DNA of 64,000 nt, taken from assembly GCA_002422605.1 (NCBI GenBank), contig DISW01000003.1, positions 1 through 64,000 of the forward strand, read 5' to 3'. Both the position numbers and the translations under genes were made by a program. Position 1 is the first letter of the stretch. The number at the start of each line of letters is the position of its first letter. The DNA comes from Bacteriovoracaceae bacterium UBA6200 (GTDB lineage: Bacteria > Bdellovibrionota > Bacteriovoracia > Bacteriovoracales > Bacteriovoracaceae). Positions 1-7,295 of this stretch are shown here, one piece after another. The notes below the pieces were generated by a model, which saw nothing but the letters and a program-made list of their open reading frames with translations, was not told the origin of the DNA and ran no database searches.

Positions 1-602
1 TAATTCCATACCCAGGAAACCAGACATCCGATGTAATCAGAAGTGGCGCCCAAGTCCTTGTTCCCCTCTAGTGAGAGAAGAATGCGTTCATTTTGGCCTC
101 CTGGAAAAGGCATGCTCATTCCAAAAGTAGCTGAAGCATAATAAACAAATTCATTAGTGGCACTATCTATTTTCATTCCTGACGGGACGGCCAGATATGG
201 AAAAAATTCCTGACCATTTACACTAAACCCTTTGCGCAATGTAGGCGCTCCACCAAGCATCAGTGAAGTGGTGTTATCAAAACGCTCGTACTGAATATAA
301 GGCTTAAGGGAAAGACGAGGCTGTGAAATACCTTCATCCAAAAGTTCAAAATCCAGACCCGTCCCCACTGTGAGTCCGCGAGAATCCTGACCCCCACTCA
401 CTGCCACATCTAAAACTCGATCCCGGGCCACTTCCTGAGTGTACCGAAGCCCCGCCCCCATTTCATTTCGCTCGGACATGTAACCGGTCATTTCCGCACT
501 CAGAATTCGACCATTATCATTTATCGGATGGGTGGAGATGCCTACCACCGAAGCGTGAAGAGGAAACGTCATAACAAGGGCTAAATAAAGGAGTTTTTTC
601 AT
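1..602 (-). CDS. Outer-membrane beta-barrel-like protein, 3' end missing
   Basis: An open minus-strand frame begins at an ATG at 600-602 and runs without a stop to the window edge, so only about 200 N-terminal residues are visible. The first 17 or so residues (MKKLLYLALVMTFPLHA) are a clear Sec signal peptide. The mature part alternates short polar and aromatic strands with glycine- and asparagine-rich turns, and includes a segment of the type LSLKPYIQYERF. This pattern suits an outer-membrane beta-barrel. The last visible codons (WVWN) could be close to the natural C-terminus. No family is recognised. The gene is divergent from the tRNA-His gene. Confidence 0.6.
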   Translation of the reverse strand, partial: MKKLLYLALVMTFPLHASVVGISTHPINDNGRILSAEMTGYMSERNEMGAGLRYTQEVARDRVLDVAVSGGQDSRGLTVGTGLDFELLDEGISQPRLSLKPYIQYERFDNTTSLMLGGAPTLRKGFSVNGQEFFPYLAVPSGMKIDSATNEFVYYASATFGMSMPFPGGQNERILLSLEGNKDLGATSDYIGCLVSWVWN

Positions 603-677
603 TCTTTAATTATCGGGGCCATTGGAAAAATTGCAACCATCTTGACGAATACGCTCCGCATTATTTTAGTTTCTCAT

Positions 678-705
678 TGACGATAGCACCCGTGTACCTA
701 TAGAT
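678..705 (+). promoter_or_regulatory. Sigma-70-type promoter for tRNA-His
   Basis: TTGACG at 678-683 and TATAGA at 700-705 are separated by 16 bases. Transcription would start around 712, about ten bases before the mature tRNA. The match to the housekeeping consensus is good at -35 and moderate at -10. Confidence 0.55.
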
Positions 706-722
706 TGTCTGTCTAGATCAGT

Positions 723-799
723 GGTGACCGTAGTTCAGTAGGTAGAGCGCCAGATTGTGATTCTGGTTGTCGTGGGTTCGAGCCCCATCGGTCACCCCA
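723..799 (+). tRNA. tRNA-His (GTG anticodon)
   Basis: A full cloverleaf can be folded. The acceptor stem pairs GTGACCG (724-730) with CGGTCAC (789-795), the D arm is standard, the anticodon GTG is at 757-759, and the T arm has a GTTCGAG loop. A G at 723 faces C796, the extra G-1:C73 pair typical of bacterial tRNA-His, and CCA is encoded at 797-799. A canonical promoter lies just upstream and an intrinsic terminator about 50 bases downstream. Confidence 0.95.
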
Positions 800-847
800 T
801 CTTTTTAAGTTCAGTCATGATCTCAGCAATGAGTGAAAGATACTAAG

Positions 848-876
848 GCCCTGTTTAACCCACAGGGCTTTTTTAT
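848..876 (+). terminator. Intrinsic terminator after tRNA-His
   Basis: GCCCTGT at 848-854 pairs with ACAGGGC at 862-868, followed by a T-rich tail. A diverged copy of this element and its left flank occurs at 2631-2709 with a compensatory change in the stem. Confidence 0.85.
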
Positions 877-918
877 TTCTAAAGTTGACCCTCGTTCTGA
901 TGCTGTTAGAATTTTATA

Positions 919-1614
919 ATGGCATTCATTTTCCTCATTTTATTTTCATCCCTCGTTTTTGCTGGGCCTTGCGGCCCTCATGAAATATATGTCCGTGAAC
1001 AGTGGATTAAAGCTTACACAAAAAGTGATGGAACAAAAGTATCTGCACATTCACGGGATGCTCACTGTCGAGAATTAACTAGCTTTAACTATTTTCAAGA
1101 TTCTACTAAACAAAAATTTAAAGGGATTAAAACAACAATTAAAAAGTGGACTATGGAAGAAAGAAAAATAATTGAAGATCATTTAGAAAAACTTCCTTCC
1201 TGGCTTAAAAAATATAAACTAACTCAAATTTTACGAGGGGACGTTGGTGGAAATGCCTTGAATCCGGCTGCAGCGATACCGTTCACAAAAACGTTGATCA
1301 TTTTCGATCAGTTTTTCAAAGCTCCTAATAAATTAGATATTTTAATCCACGAATTATCGCATATTGCACTTCATAACATTGACCCTCAACTGGCCATCAA
1401 GTTTACTACCTTGTCTGGATGGATACTTGAGGGAAACAAGAGACCAGTTCCGCCACAAAAAGTTATAATGCCTGACTCAGCGAACTCAGTCGGTGAAGAT
1501 TTCGCTAATCAAATTGAAATCTTTCACTCTAATCCTGAAAAATTACTTCAATTTAATCCTCAAACTTTTCACCTTATTCAAGAACTCATTAAACGAGAGG
1601 AAGCTCCCAAATGA
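919..1614 (+). CDS. Secreted zincin-like protein (HExxH)
   Basis: The 231-residue protein starts with a short signal peptide (MAFIFLILFSSLVFA, residues 1-15). An HELSH motif at residues 144-148 follows a hydrophobic segment (LDILI), the usual arrangement of the active-site helix in zinc metallopeptidases. The later segment SVGEDFANQIEIF (190-202) is acidic and could supply a third ligand, but this is not certain. An in-frame stop at 907-909 excludes a longer start. No clear ribosome-binding site is visible. The stop overlaps the start of the next lipoprotein gene by four bases, so the two are probably co-translated. No named peptidase family is recognised. It may be a degenerate or inactive member. 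Confidence 0.7.
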   Translation: MAFIFLILFSSLVFAGPCGPHEIYVREQWIKAYTKSDGTKVSAHSRDAHCRELTSFNYFQDSTKQKFKGIKTTIKKWTMEERKIIEDHLEKLPSWLKKYKLTQILRGDVGGNALNPAAAIPFTKTLIIFDQFFKAPNKLDILIHELSHIALHNIDPQLAIKFTTLSGWILEGNKRPVPPQKVIMPDSANSVGEDFANQIEIFHSNPEKLLQFNPQTFHLIQELIKREEAPK

Positions 1615-2081
1615 AACTGATCATGAGCCTTATATTGTTAATTTCTTGTTCGTCCACCGCTCCAACAAAGAAATCGATGGATATCTTTGAAAAAATATTA
1701 CATGTAAGAACAACTCAAAACATAAAGGATTTGAATAGTTTTTTTGGCACTCCTAAAGAAATTAAAGATGCCTATAATGAACCACTCGTAGCAGAACAGG
1801 TTTTTGATACGAAAGAAGGTCTTCCTCTACATGCTTTTGTTAACAAACAATCACAAAAAGTTGAAGGATTTGTTTTAACTTATTGGGTCGACTTTGATGC
1901 TTATGCTTATTTAAAAAAACGCTTTAAGAATTACAAATGGATTGAAACAGAACTTCCCGCACGAACACATCTAGACTATGCAGAAGAAATTCATAAAGTT
2001 GAAATACCCGAACTCGGAATTAATTTTGAATACGATAACCAAGATCCATTAAGAAGGCCTATGTGGATATTCTTTAAATGA
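1611..2081 (+). CDS. Small lipoprotein, unknown function
   Basis: The 156-residue product begins MKLIMSLILLISCSS, a lipoprotein signal with the lipobox cysteine at about residue 13. The mature part is charged, with no motif recognised. The start ATG overlaps the stop of the upstream zincin-like gene (ATGA), which marks a two-gene operon. The last 33 bases overlap an antisense DUF3800-like fragment that may be the decayed tail of another gene. Base composition is AT-rich, like the zincin-like gene, and both may belong to DNA inserted after tRNA-His. Confidence 0.6.
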   Translation: MKLIMSLILLISCSSTAPTKKSMDIFEKILHVRTTQNIKDLNSFFGTPKEIKDAYNEPLVAEQVFDTKEGLPLHAFVNKQSQKVEGFVLTYWVDFDAYAYLKKRFKNYKWIETELPARTHLDYAEEIHKVEIPELGINFEYDNQDPLRRPMWIFFK

Positions 2082-2327
2082 GTGTTTAAAAGAATAATTT
2101 CTTAGAATAACTATATGCTTAAATTTTTCGAGATATTCATCTGATTGAAACTCATGACTTCGCCAAATAAGATTTGTGACGATATCAGCACATTGAATAT
2201 TTCGACATGAATGGCTTGATTTATGATGAACTTCGAGATGAGAGCTTGAGTTATACGTTCCTGCCAATTCTGTTTTCAAATAAGAGTCAAATGCATAAAC
2301 AGCTCCCGTACTTGGGATTTCAGCAGC
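2049..2327 (-). pseudogene. DUF3800-like C-terminal fragment
   Basis: An open minus-strand frame of about 92 codons has no credible start. Its translation contains FDSYLKTEL near the N-terminal side, then VHHKSSHSCRNIQCADIVTNLI, then a basic/aromatic tail. DUF3800 proteins, often carried on mobile and defence-associated DNA, end with a similar arrangement: a YLK-type segment, an H-x(1,2)-S patch and an IQ-x-AD-I/V motif. The upstream part of the gene is absent, with a stop immediately before the fragment, and the 3' end overlaps the lipoprotein gene. I read this as a remnant, with the family assignment made from motif memory only. Confidence 0.35.
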
Positions 2328-2381
2328 TTAAACAGCTAAATCTTATCTTATATGTTTTTTTGAACTTGCTCGGATTTCAGT

Positions 2382-2409
2382 ATTTGGTAGAATATAAAAA
2401 CTGGTGGAG
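2382..2409. repeat. Direct repeat copy 1, tmRNA 3'-end-like
   Basis: This 28-base stretch recurs at 3484-3511 with one mismatch. On the minus strand it begins CTCCACCA, the universal 3' end of bacterial tmRNA (ssrA), a common integration site. An inverted copy of CTGGTGGAG (as CTCCACCAG) lies at 2437-2445. Confidence 0.75.
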
Positions 2410-2445
2410 GGTTTAATAAACCCCGCGACAGGTTCTCTCCACCAG
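2401..2445. repeat. Inverted repeat with tRNA/tmRNA-like fold
   Basis: CTGGTGGAG at 2401-2409 is inverted at 2437-2445. Inside it lies a second perfect inverted repeat, GGGTTTA-A-TAAACCC (2409-2423). Read on the minus strand, this looks like a degenerate T arm followed by a TCCACCA acceptor end. No intact tmRNA is present around it. Confidence 0.5.
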
Positions 2446-2630
2446 AAACCTTCCCTAAATTCTTAGGGTGTTTTCTGGCCCAAATATCATAAGCAACCTA
2501 AGAAATTAAATCTCTGAATCCCTTCATCTCTTTCAATTCTCTTAAATGAATTATGGAGTTTTAAATTAGAAAGTCCGTGGTGAAAATGGAGTTCTGCTAA
2601 TGAGTGTGTACACTTATGAACACGACCCCA

Positions 2631-2709
2631 CTTTTAAAATTCAGTTTCGATCTTCGTAAGAAGTGAAAAATACTAGAGCCCAGATCAAACCCACTGGGCT
2701 TTTTTATTT
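2631..2709 (+). terminator. Diverged copy of the tRNA-His 3' flank with terminator
   Basis: Aligned by eye, this segment is roughly three quarters identical to 801-876, the DNA downstream of tRNA-His. The terminator stem here is GCCCAG (2678-2683) with CTGGGC (2694-2699) and a T tract, where the first copy has GCCCTG/CAGGGC: one arm changed and the other compensated. The bases just before it (CACGACCCCAC) resemble a decayed tRNA-His 3' end. Confidence 0.6.
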
Positions 2710-2800
2710 TAAGCCCTAATTAATTTCAGATCACGTTCTAGTGAGTAGCCACTCCGTAGTTGTATTTTGACGAGCATCTGACGTCTTGTTAGCATTGCTT

Positions 2801-3325
2801 ATGACAAATCATGAACACATTACAACGATTAGAGATGCAAAAGTTGAAGATGCTGCCGTGATAGTGGCTGCTCTAAGAGAGATTGCAAGAATACCTGGAC
2901 GGTTGGCCTCACGACCTCATGAATTGATCGAGGAAACTATCAAAAAGAAAATCGTCAATTTGTTTGAAAGTGATACTGGCAAATTCATTGTTTTCGAGTT
3001 TGACGGTAATATTATTGGACATGCTTTACTTGAGCCATTACCGCTTGAGGTAACTTCACATGTTGTGGATTTAACCATGGCTGTACATGAAGGCTATCAA
3101 GGCAAGGGCTACGGGAAATTGTTATTACTCAACTTAGTTGAATGGGCCAAATCAAATCCTAAAATTGAAAAAATCATGTTGCATGTTCGGTCATCTAATC
3201 AAATTGCTATTAGTCTTTATAAACGTCTCGGTTTCGTCGTTGAAGGAACGAGAATCAAGCAGATAAAACTTGGACCCAATTCATATCTCGACAACATTGC
3301 AATGGGTTTATGGGTTGAAAGTTAA
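2801..3325 (+). CDS. GNAT-family N-acetyltransferase
   Basis: The protein has about 174 residues. The acetyl-CoA-binding signature is visible in EGYQGKGYGKLLL (the Q-x-x-G-x-G/A type), followed by the family's C-terminal block with SSNQIAISLYKRLGF. A TTG at 2786 could add five residues, but the ATG at 2801 gives a normal N-terminus. Neither has a good ribosome-binding site. It stands alone between a diverged tRNA-His 3' flank and a serine-recombinase remnant, and lies between two tmRNA-like direct repeats, which suggests it arrived with mobile DNA. The substrate cannot be predicted. Confidence 0.8.
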   Translation: MTNHEHITTIRDAKVEDAAVIVAALREIARIPGRLASRPHELIEETIKKKIVNLFESDTGKFIVFEFDGNIIGHALLEPLPLEVTSHVVDLTMAVHEGYQGKGYGKLLLLNLVEWAKSNPKIEKIMLHVRSSNQIAISLYKRLGFVVEGTRIKQIKLGPNSYLDNIAMGLWVES

Positions 3326-3355
3326 TTCCTTTTCGAGAATCCATTAATGTAGACT

Positions 3356-3514
3356 CTAATTGAGTTTAATCAAAATCGAATACACAGATCTGGCATGCCA
3401 CTTTCCTTTACGAGTCTTAGTAGGAACTTTCATGGCATTTAAGACATCAGCAATCTTCCAATAACTGAATCCTTTATCTCTGGATTTGCTAGAATATAAA
3501 AACTGGTGGAGTAA
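3356..3514 (-). pseudogene. Serine recombinase C-terminal remnant
   Basis: A 52-codon minus-strand frame without a start codon ends at a TAG at 3356-3358. It encodes DKGFSYWKIADVLNAM, then VPTKTRKGKWHARSVYSIL, a textbook match to the last helix-turn-helix of small and large serine recombinases (pattern G-x-S-x-x-x-I-A-x-x-L-N, then G-x-W-x-x-x-x-V-x-x-I-L). The catalytic domain is missing: upstream the frame enters the tmRNA-like direct repeat and meets a stop. The gene was therefore truncated at or near the repeat. Confidence 0.7.
3484..3511. repeat. Direct repeat copy 2, tmRNA 3'-end-like
   Basis: This is the second copy of the 28-base repeat (27 of 28 identical to 2382-2409). It forms the truncated upstream edge of the serine-recombinase remnant. 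The two copies bracket about 1.1 kb carrying the GNAT gene. Confidence 0.75.
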
Positions 3515-3533
3515 CTATAAGGGTCGAAGTGTT

Positions 3534-3962
3534 TCACGGACGAAACTTGGTATATGCATGAGACAAATCTGCGATCTCGGAGCCCCATTTCTTTTGTGCG
3601 ATTAAAAGCATGAGATCCACGTGGCAACGTTCATTTTTGGCGCACTGGCAGATCATGTAGATATCCTGATGTTTCGAAGTCTCGGCCAGCTCTCGCAAAA
3701 CCTGTAGTCCCTCCGGACTCAGCGCAAATTCATGTTGGTACTGTGCGAGTTCGAAAGCCTCGTTTTGGTCACCGATTCGATTCTTGATTTCACGGTACCG
3801 CTCGAAGAGATCTTTCTGAGGTGAGAGCAATGGCCTGTAATCGTCGACGAGAGTCCTCGATAAAAAGCGCGGATACATCCGCATGGTCACGATCAAGAGG
3901 CCGTCTTTTTTGGAAATCTCGCCGCTTTTAATTTCCGAAATGGACGCCCGTCGAAGACTCAT
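3534..3962 (-). CDS. DUF488 family protein
   Basis: The 142-residue protein shows the family's late signature, a cysteine-rich C-x-C-x(5)-C-H segment (CQCAKNERCHVDLML, about residues 105-119), and the early MRMYPRFLS block that corresponds to the R-x-P region. DUF488 proteins are small cytosolic proteins of unknown biochemical role. The reading frame is intact and of normal length. It is the first undisturbed gene to the right of the decayed mobile region. Confidence 0.8.
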   Translation of the reverse strand: MSLRRASISEIKSGEISKKDGLLIVTMRMYPRFLSRTLVDDYRPLLSPQKDLFERYREIKNRIGDQNEAFELAQYQHEFALSPEGLQVLRELAETSKHQDIYMICQCAKNERCHVDLMLLIAQKKWGSEIADLSHAYTKFRP

Positions 3963-4062
3963 TTAAAACTTCCATTTTTGAATAAAGACTTGCCTGCTTC
4001 TGTACTTTTAAAAGCAGTTTATGGGCAGGATTTTTTCCCTAATCGAAATCGTATGCTTTCTC

Positions 4063-4413
4063 TTAGGCTTTTTTAACGACTGAGCACTTAAGATACATTG
4101 ATCCGATACCATCTATCTTACAGGCAATATCGTGCCCATTCACAGGCTCATCCAATAACCGGATGTTCTTCACTTTGGTTCCAGATTTAATTGTTGCTCC
4201 TCCGGCCTTGAGATCCTTAATCACTGTAACCGCATCACCATTTTCCAGCTGAACACCATTTGCATCTAAAAACTGAGCAACAGTTTCTTCTTGCTCCTCT
4301 ACGGCTTCAGTAAGGGTCCACTCATGAAAACATTCAGGACAAACCCATTGCAAACCATCTTGATAACCATAAGGAGATTCACATTTTGGACATGTTTGAT
4401 TTTCGTCTGACAT
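4063..4413 (-). CDS. yjdM: PhnA/YjdM-type zinc-ribbon protein
   Basis: The 116-residue protein has an N-terminal zinc ribbon with cysteines 8, 11, 25 and 28 (CPKC and CPEC) and the PhnA C-terminal domain with the ENGDAVTVIKDLKAGG segment. Length and domain order match the YjdM family. Despite the old name (alkylphosphonate uptake), no phosphonate genes are nearby and the cellular role is not established. The gene stands alone with its own upstream region. Confidence 0.9.
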   Translation of the reverse strand: MSDENQTCPKCESPYGYQDGLQWVCPECFHEWTLTEAVEEQEETVAQFLDANGVQLENGDAVTVIKDLKAGGATIKSGTKVKNIRLLDEPVNGHDIACKIDGIGSMYLKCSVVKKA

Positions 4414-4625
4414 ACTTTCCTCTTATTAGAATTATTTAATCAACTTCAAAGCAGTTTAACCCTCAGGCATTTTAAATTCAACTCTTAGAATTAGGTTAAA
4501 CTATTTTCATGTTGGGATCATTTTAGATAAGAGAGAGCAAGATAGGTAAATTCACTAAGCACTTAAAACCAATTCATGGGACAAGTCCGTCACCCAAAAC
4601 AAAATTCCGATACGTTAGACTTTTA

Positions 4626-4651
4626 CTTGGTGAGAATGAATCCTCACCAAG
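4626..4651 (-). terminator. Hairpin after the 720-residue protein gene
   Basis: CTTGGTGAG (4626-4634) pairs perfectly with CTCACCAAG (4643-4651), ten bases beyond the stop codon of the minus-strand gene. There is no good T tract on either strand, so it may be an RNA-stabilising hairpin or a weak terminator. Confidence 0.5.
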
Positions 4652-4660
4652 ACTCGATCT

Positions 4661-6823
4661 TTATTCCCGCACAAGATTATAGTTGTCAGTCATTTTATAT
4701 CGAACACCGGGGTATAAACGAATAATAGGAAACCATCTAAAGCTTTTGTTCTTTTGATTATCAACTAAATTCCAAAATTTACTCGCAGACGTTGGACAGT
4801 CAAATGTGTGTTCCCCGATCTGTTCTTTAGTTACTGGCTTAATCTTTCCATCTGGGTCGAAATAGAAATAGCAATAATAACCAGCATCAAGATTACCTCC
4901 ATCAGATTTATTTCTGATACTGAGGTAATAAACATTTGTATCGTCATTTAGTTTAAATTTAACATTCTCATCAATAAAACGATTTTTAGCTTCTTTACCA
5001 ATATAGTTTAAGCCGGTATCAAGAGCTCGAATATCGGAAAGTCCAGCAATCCCCCATTCTCTTAACTTTAATTGTTTATTGGCAACCATCTGAGATCTTC
5101 TTTTTTCATTCGGTACATCAAGTAGCCATAGAAGTTCTGTACGACGATGATAAACAAAGCTCCCGTTAATAAAAGAGGCTCCTAATAATGTCGTGCGGTC
5201 AAAAAGCTGAGGAATGATTGATTGAGATTTCTCTACCGTTGGCCAAAAGTCATTTATATTATCATCATAGTCCTTCTTAATCTCAACTAATCTAGTTGGT
5301 ACATGCTCATAAAATAAAATAGCAAGAAAAGAAACTTTGGCCATCACCTCTCTAAATTTTTCGATATGAGCATTTAACTGAGCATAGTGAGCTGGAGTAA
5401 TCACTTCATAATGCATAATTTGAAAGTCTGCGTATCTTTCTAATAAGGAAGTAATGTGAGCATCAAGAGGCTTTAGTTCATTTCTTAGGACTTGAAGAAT
5501 CGGGATAGTATCTCGGGCATCTTGAATCCGAAGCTTAACCATATTAAAGTTTTCTTGGTATATATCTTCTTTCCCAGGTAGAATACTTCCCGTTTCTTTA
5601 TCAACGAGATCCAACATATCCTTTCGAGTCCCTACAATATCTATATAGATGGCATTGACCTTGGCAATATCAGAATTGATTTTCATCATTCTGTTAGTAT
5701 AATCAAGCTCCTGAATGGCCCTTTCAACTCTTGAAAGAGCTTTAAGGATTTCTTCCAGCTGCAATTCGATGGCATCCATTTGGTTGAATTGGGCAACTAG
5801 TTTTTTGTGGCCGGTAGCTCTCAGAACAGTCTGAAGGGCGCTTAGAATAGTAGCTTTATTGTCCCAGACCGAACTTCCAAGCTTCATGGCAGTTGATCCA
5901 GTAGGATTAGTTTTTAAATTAGAACTAATTTTTAAACTTCTTGGGGATGCAGGAAGCAATGATTCTAATGCTTCACCTTTCTGAAGCTCAGGAGTAAAAT
6001 CTTGAATCATTCCTTGAATGTTATTTTTTGATGCTGAAAAAAGTGAACGCTGACTCAGAATCGAAATATTTCTACCGAGATCTGTAGTTGGGCCAAGTCC
6101 AACAGACTTCTTAACCAAATCATTAGCTTCCTGATAAGTGTACCCTTCATTGGAAATAAGCTCAGCAACAAAAGTTGTTAAAAAGTTCACATAGATCGGT
6201 TCACTTTCAAAATCAAACCCTTCAGGAATATAGGCTTTAATCAATCCACTGACCAAATTATTCCCTACTCGGGCGTCACTTATTTCTAATATAGCATTCT
6301 CTGTTGGCGCTTTTCTTAGAGGTAAATGGATTATGGATGTACCATCAAATTCGCCACGGGCAAATTCGTTGCCATCTAAATCAATCAGACGAGCAGTTCC
6401 CGCTGATAATCTACCGTCAAAGTATGCATTCACAGCAACAGTCACTTCCTGTTGTTCAGTGATTGGCGCTGAAGTCGATTTAAGTATCACACCATTAACC
6501 GCAGTTCCGTCACAAATGAGATCATCTCCAGAAGTTGTAACTCGTGCCCAGACATTGCCAGAGATTTCTAAATAACAAGCATCTTTACTGAATTTATTTT
6601 GTGTAAAATTCACTCTCATCATCATTGGATGATTAGAAACCGGTAAAGAGATACATCTCCATGCGCTATCTTTCGATTGCTTAACAGAGCCGTAAAAATC
6701 CAAATTTGTCTTATCTCTCACTGACCAAGATAAATCTTCTCTTGTGTCATTAAAAAGACAAAATCTATCCGAGGCATAAAGGTTACTTGTTAGAATAAAC
6801 AATAAGATAACGATAAATTTCAT
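4661..6823 (-). CDS. Large secreted protein with helical core, unknown
   Basis: The 720-residue product carries a Sec signal peptide (residues 1-17, ending NLYAS). The N-terminal third (about 18-200) has beta-rich, cysteine-containing segments, including one of the form DRFCLFNDT and one resembling a carbohydrate- or Ig-like beta sandwich. Residues about 330-560 are strongly helical and heptad-like (AIELQLEEILKALSRVERAI), including a more hydrophobic stretch (VSFLAILFYEHV). The C-terminus is again beta-rich with two cysteines. This architecture could suit a secreted toxin, pore-former or surface-binding protein, but no family is recognised. The gene lies 15 bases after an EF-hand lipoprotein gene on the same strand, so the two are probably co-transcribed. 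Confidence 0.65.
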   Translation of the reverse strand: MKFIVILLFILTSNLYASDRFCLFNDTREDLSWSVRDKTNLDFYGSVKQSKDSAWRCISLPVSNHPMMMRVNFTQNKFSKDACYLEISGNVWARVTTSGDDLICDGTAVNGVILKSTSAPITEQQEVTVAVNAYFDGRLSAGTARLIDLDGNEFARGEFDGTSIIHLPLRKAPTENAILEISDARVGNNLVSGLIKAYIPEGFDFESEPIYVNFLTTFVAELISNEGYTYQEANDLVKKSVGLGPTTDLGRNISILSQRSLFSASKNNIQGMIQDFTPELQKGEALESLLPASPRSLKISSNLKTNPTGSTAMKLGSSVWDNKATILSALQTVLRATGHKKLVAQFNQMDAIELQLEEILKALSRVERAIQELDYTNRMMKINSDIAKVNAIYIDIVGTRKDMLDLVDKETGSILPGKEDIYQENFNMVKLRIQDARDTIPILQVLRNELKPLDAHITSLLERYADFQIMHYEVITPAHYAQLNAHIEKFREVMAKVSFLAILFYEHVPTRLVEIKKDYDDNINDFWPTVEKSQSIIPQLFDRTTLLGASFINGSFVYHRRTELLWLLDVPNEKRRSQMVANKQLKLREWGIAGLSDIRALDTGLNYIGKEAKNRFIDENVKFKLNDDTNVYYLSIRNKSDGGNLDAGYYCYFYFDPDGKIKPVTKEQIGEHTFDCPTSASKFWNLVDNQKNKSFRWFPIIRLYPGVRYKMTDNYNLVRE

Positions 6824-6838
6824 TTGTGTCCCTGACGT

Positions 6839-7189
6839 TTAGATTTTTGTTAGTTCGTTTTCTGTAAGACAACCATCAGAGTCTAGATCGTGTTCAGAAA
6901 GAAATTCATCAATTTGGGCCATGTGTTCGATGATTGATACTTTTCCATCACGATTTGAATCGTTGTACTTTACAACAGACTTTCTAGTCTCTTTATCTAC
7001 AAGAAACATGTCACGATTTGTATCTAGTTCGTAAAAATGATTAGACCAATAATCATCAATCTCTTCATGACAAAGTTTTTGATTAGGATAGAAATCAAAT
7101 TTTGCAACTGACTCCTTAGGGGATAAAGGCTTGTGGGCGCAGGACGCAGCAATAAAAACAATTGCGATCAGGATTATAAAATTATTCAT
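6839..7189 (-). CDS. EF-hand lipoprotein
   Basis: The 116-residue protein has a lipoprotein signal with the lipobox cysteine at residue 17 (IAASC). Three EF-hand-like calcium loops follow: DTNRDMFLVDKE at 56-67, D77 to E88 with the NRDGK core, and DLDSDGCLTENE at 101-112. The last two match the D-x-D/N-x-D-G consensus well, while the first lacks the central glycine. It is the upstream member of a pair with the 720-residue secreted protein, so it may anchor or calcium-gate a shared function. That link is inference from position. Confidence 0.8.
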   Translation of the reverse strand: MNNFIILIAIVFIAASCAHKPLSPKESVAKFDFYPNQKLCHEEIDDYWSNHFYELDTNRDMFLVDKETRKSVVKYNDSNRDGKVSIIEHMAQIDEFLSEHDLDSDGCLTENELTKI

Positions 7190-7295
7190 AGTGGACTATT
7201 CTGCTAGAAAGATTTTATATCTGCGACTAATAGTTGAATGAATCTAACTTTTATGTAGTTTTCTAATGCCTTACACGTTTAACCTTGAGAGATGA

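Noticed and set aside
2207..2416. Plus-strand 69-codon frame
   Set aside because: It has no motif and lies over the DUF3800-like fragment and the direct repeat. It is probably a chance frame.
2382..2450. An intact tmRNA gene
   Set aside because: Only the 3'-end-like bases and a degenerate T-arm-like palindrome are present. No tag-coding region or 5' acceptor strand is found.
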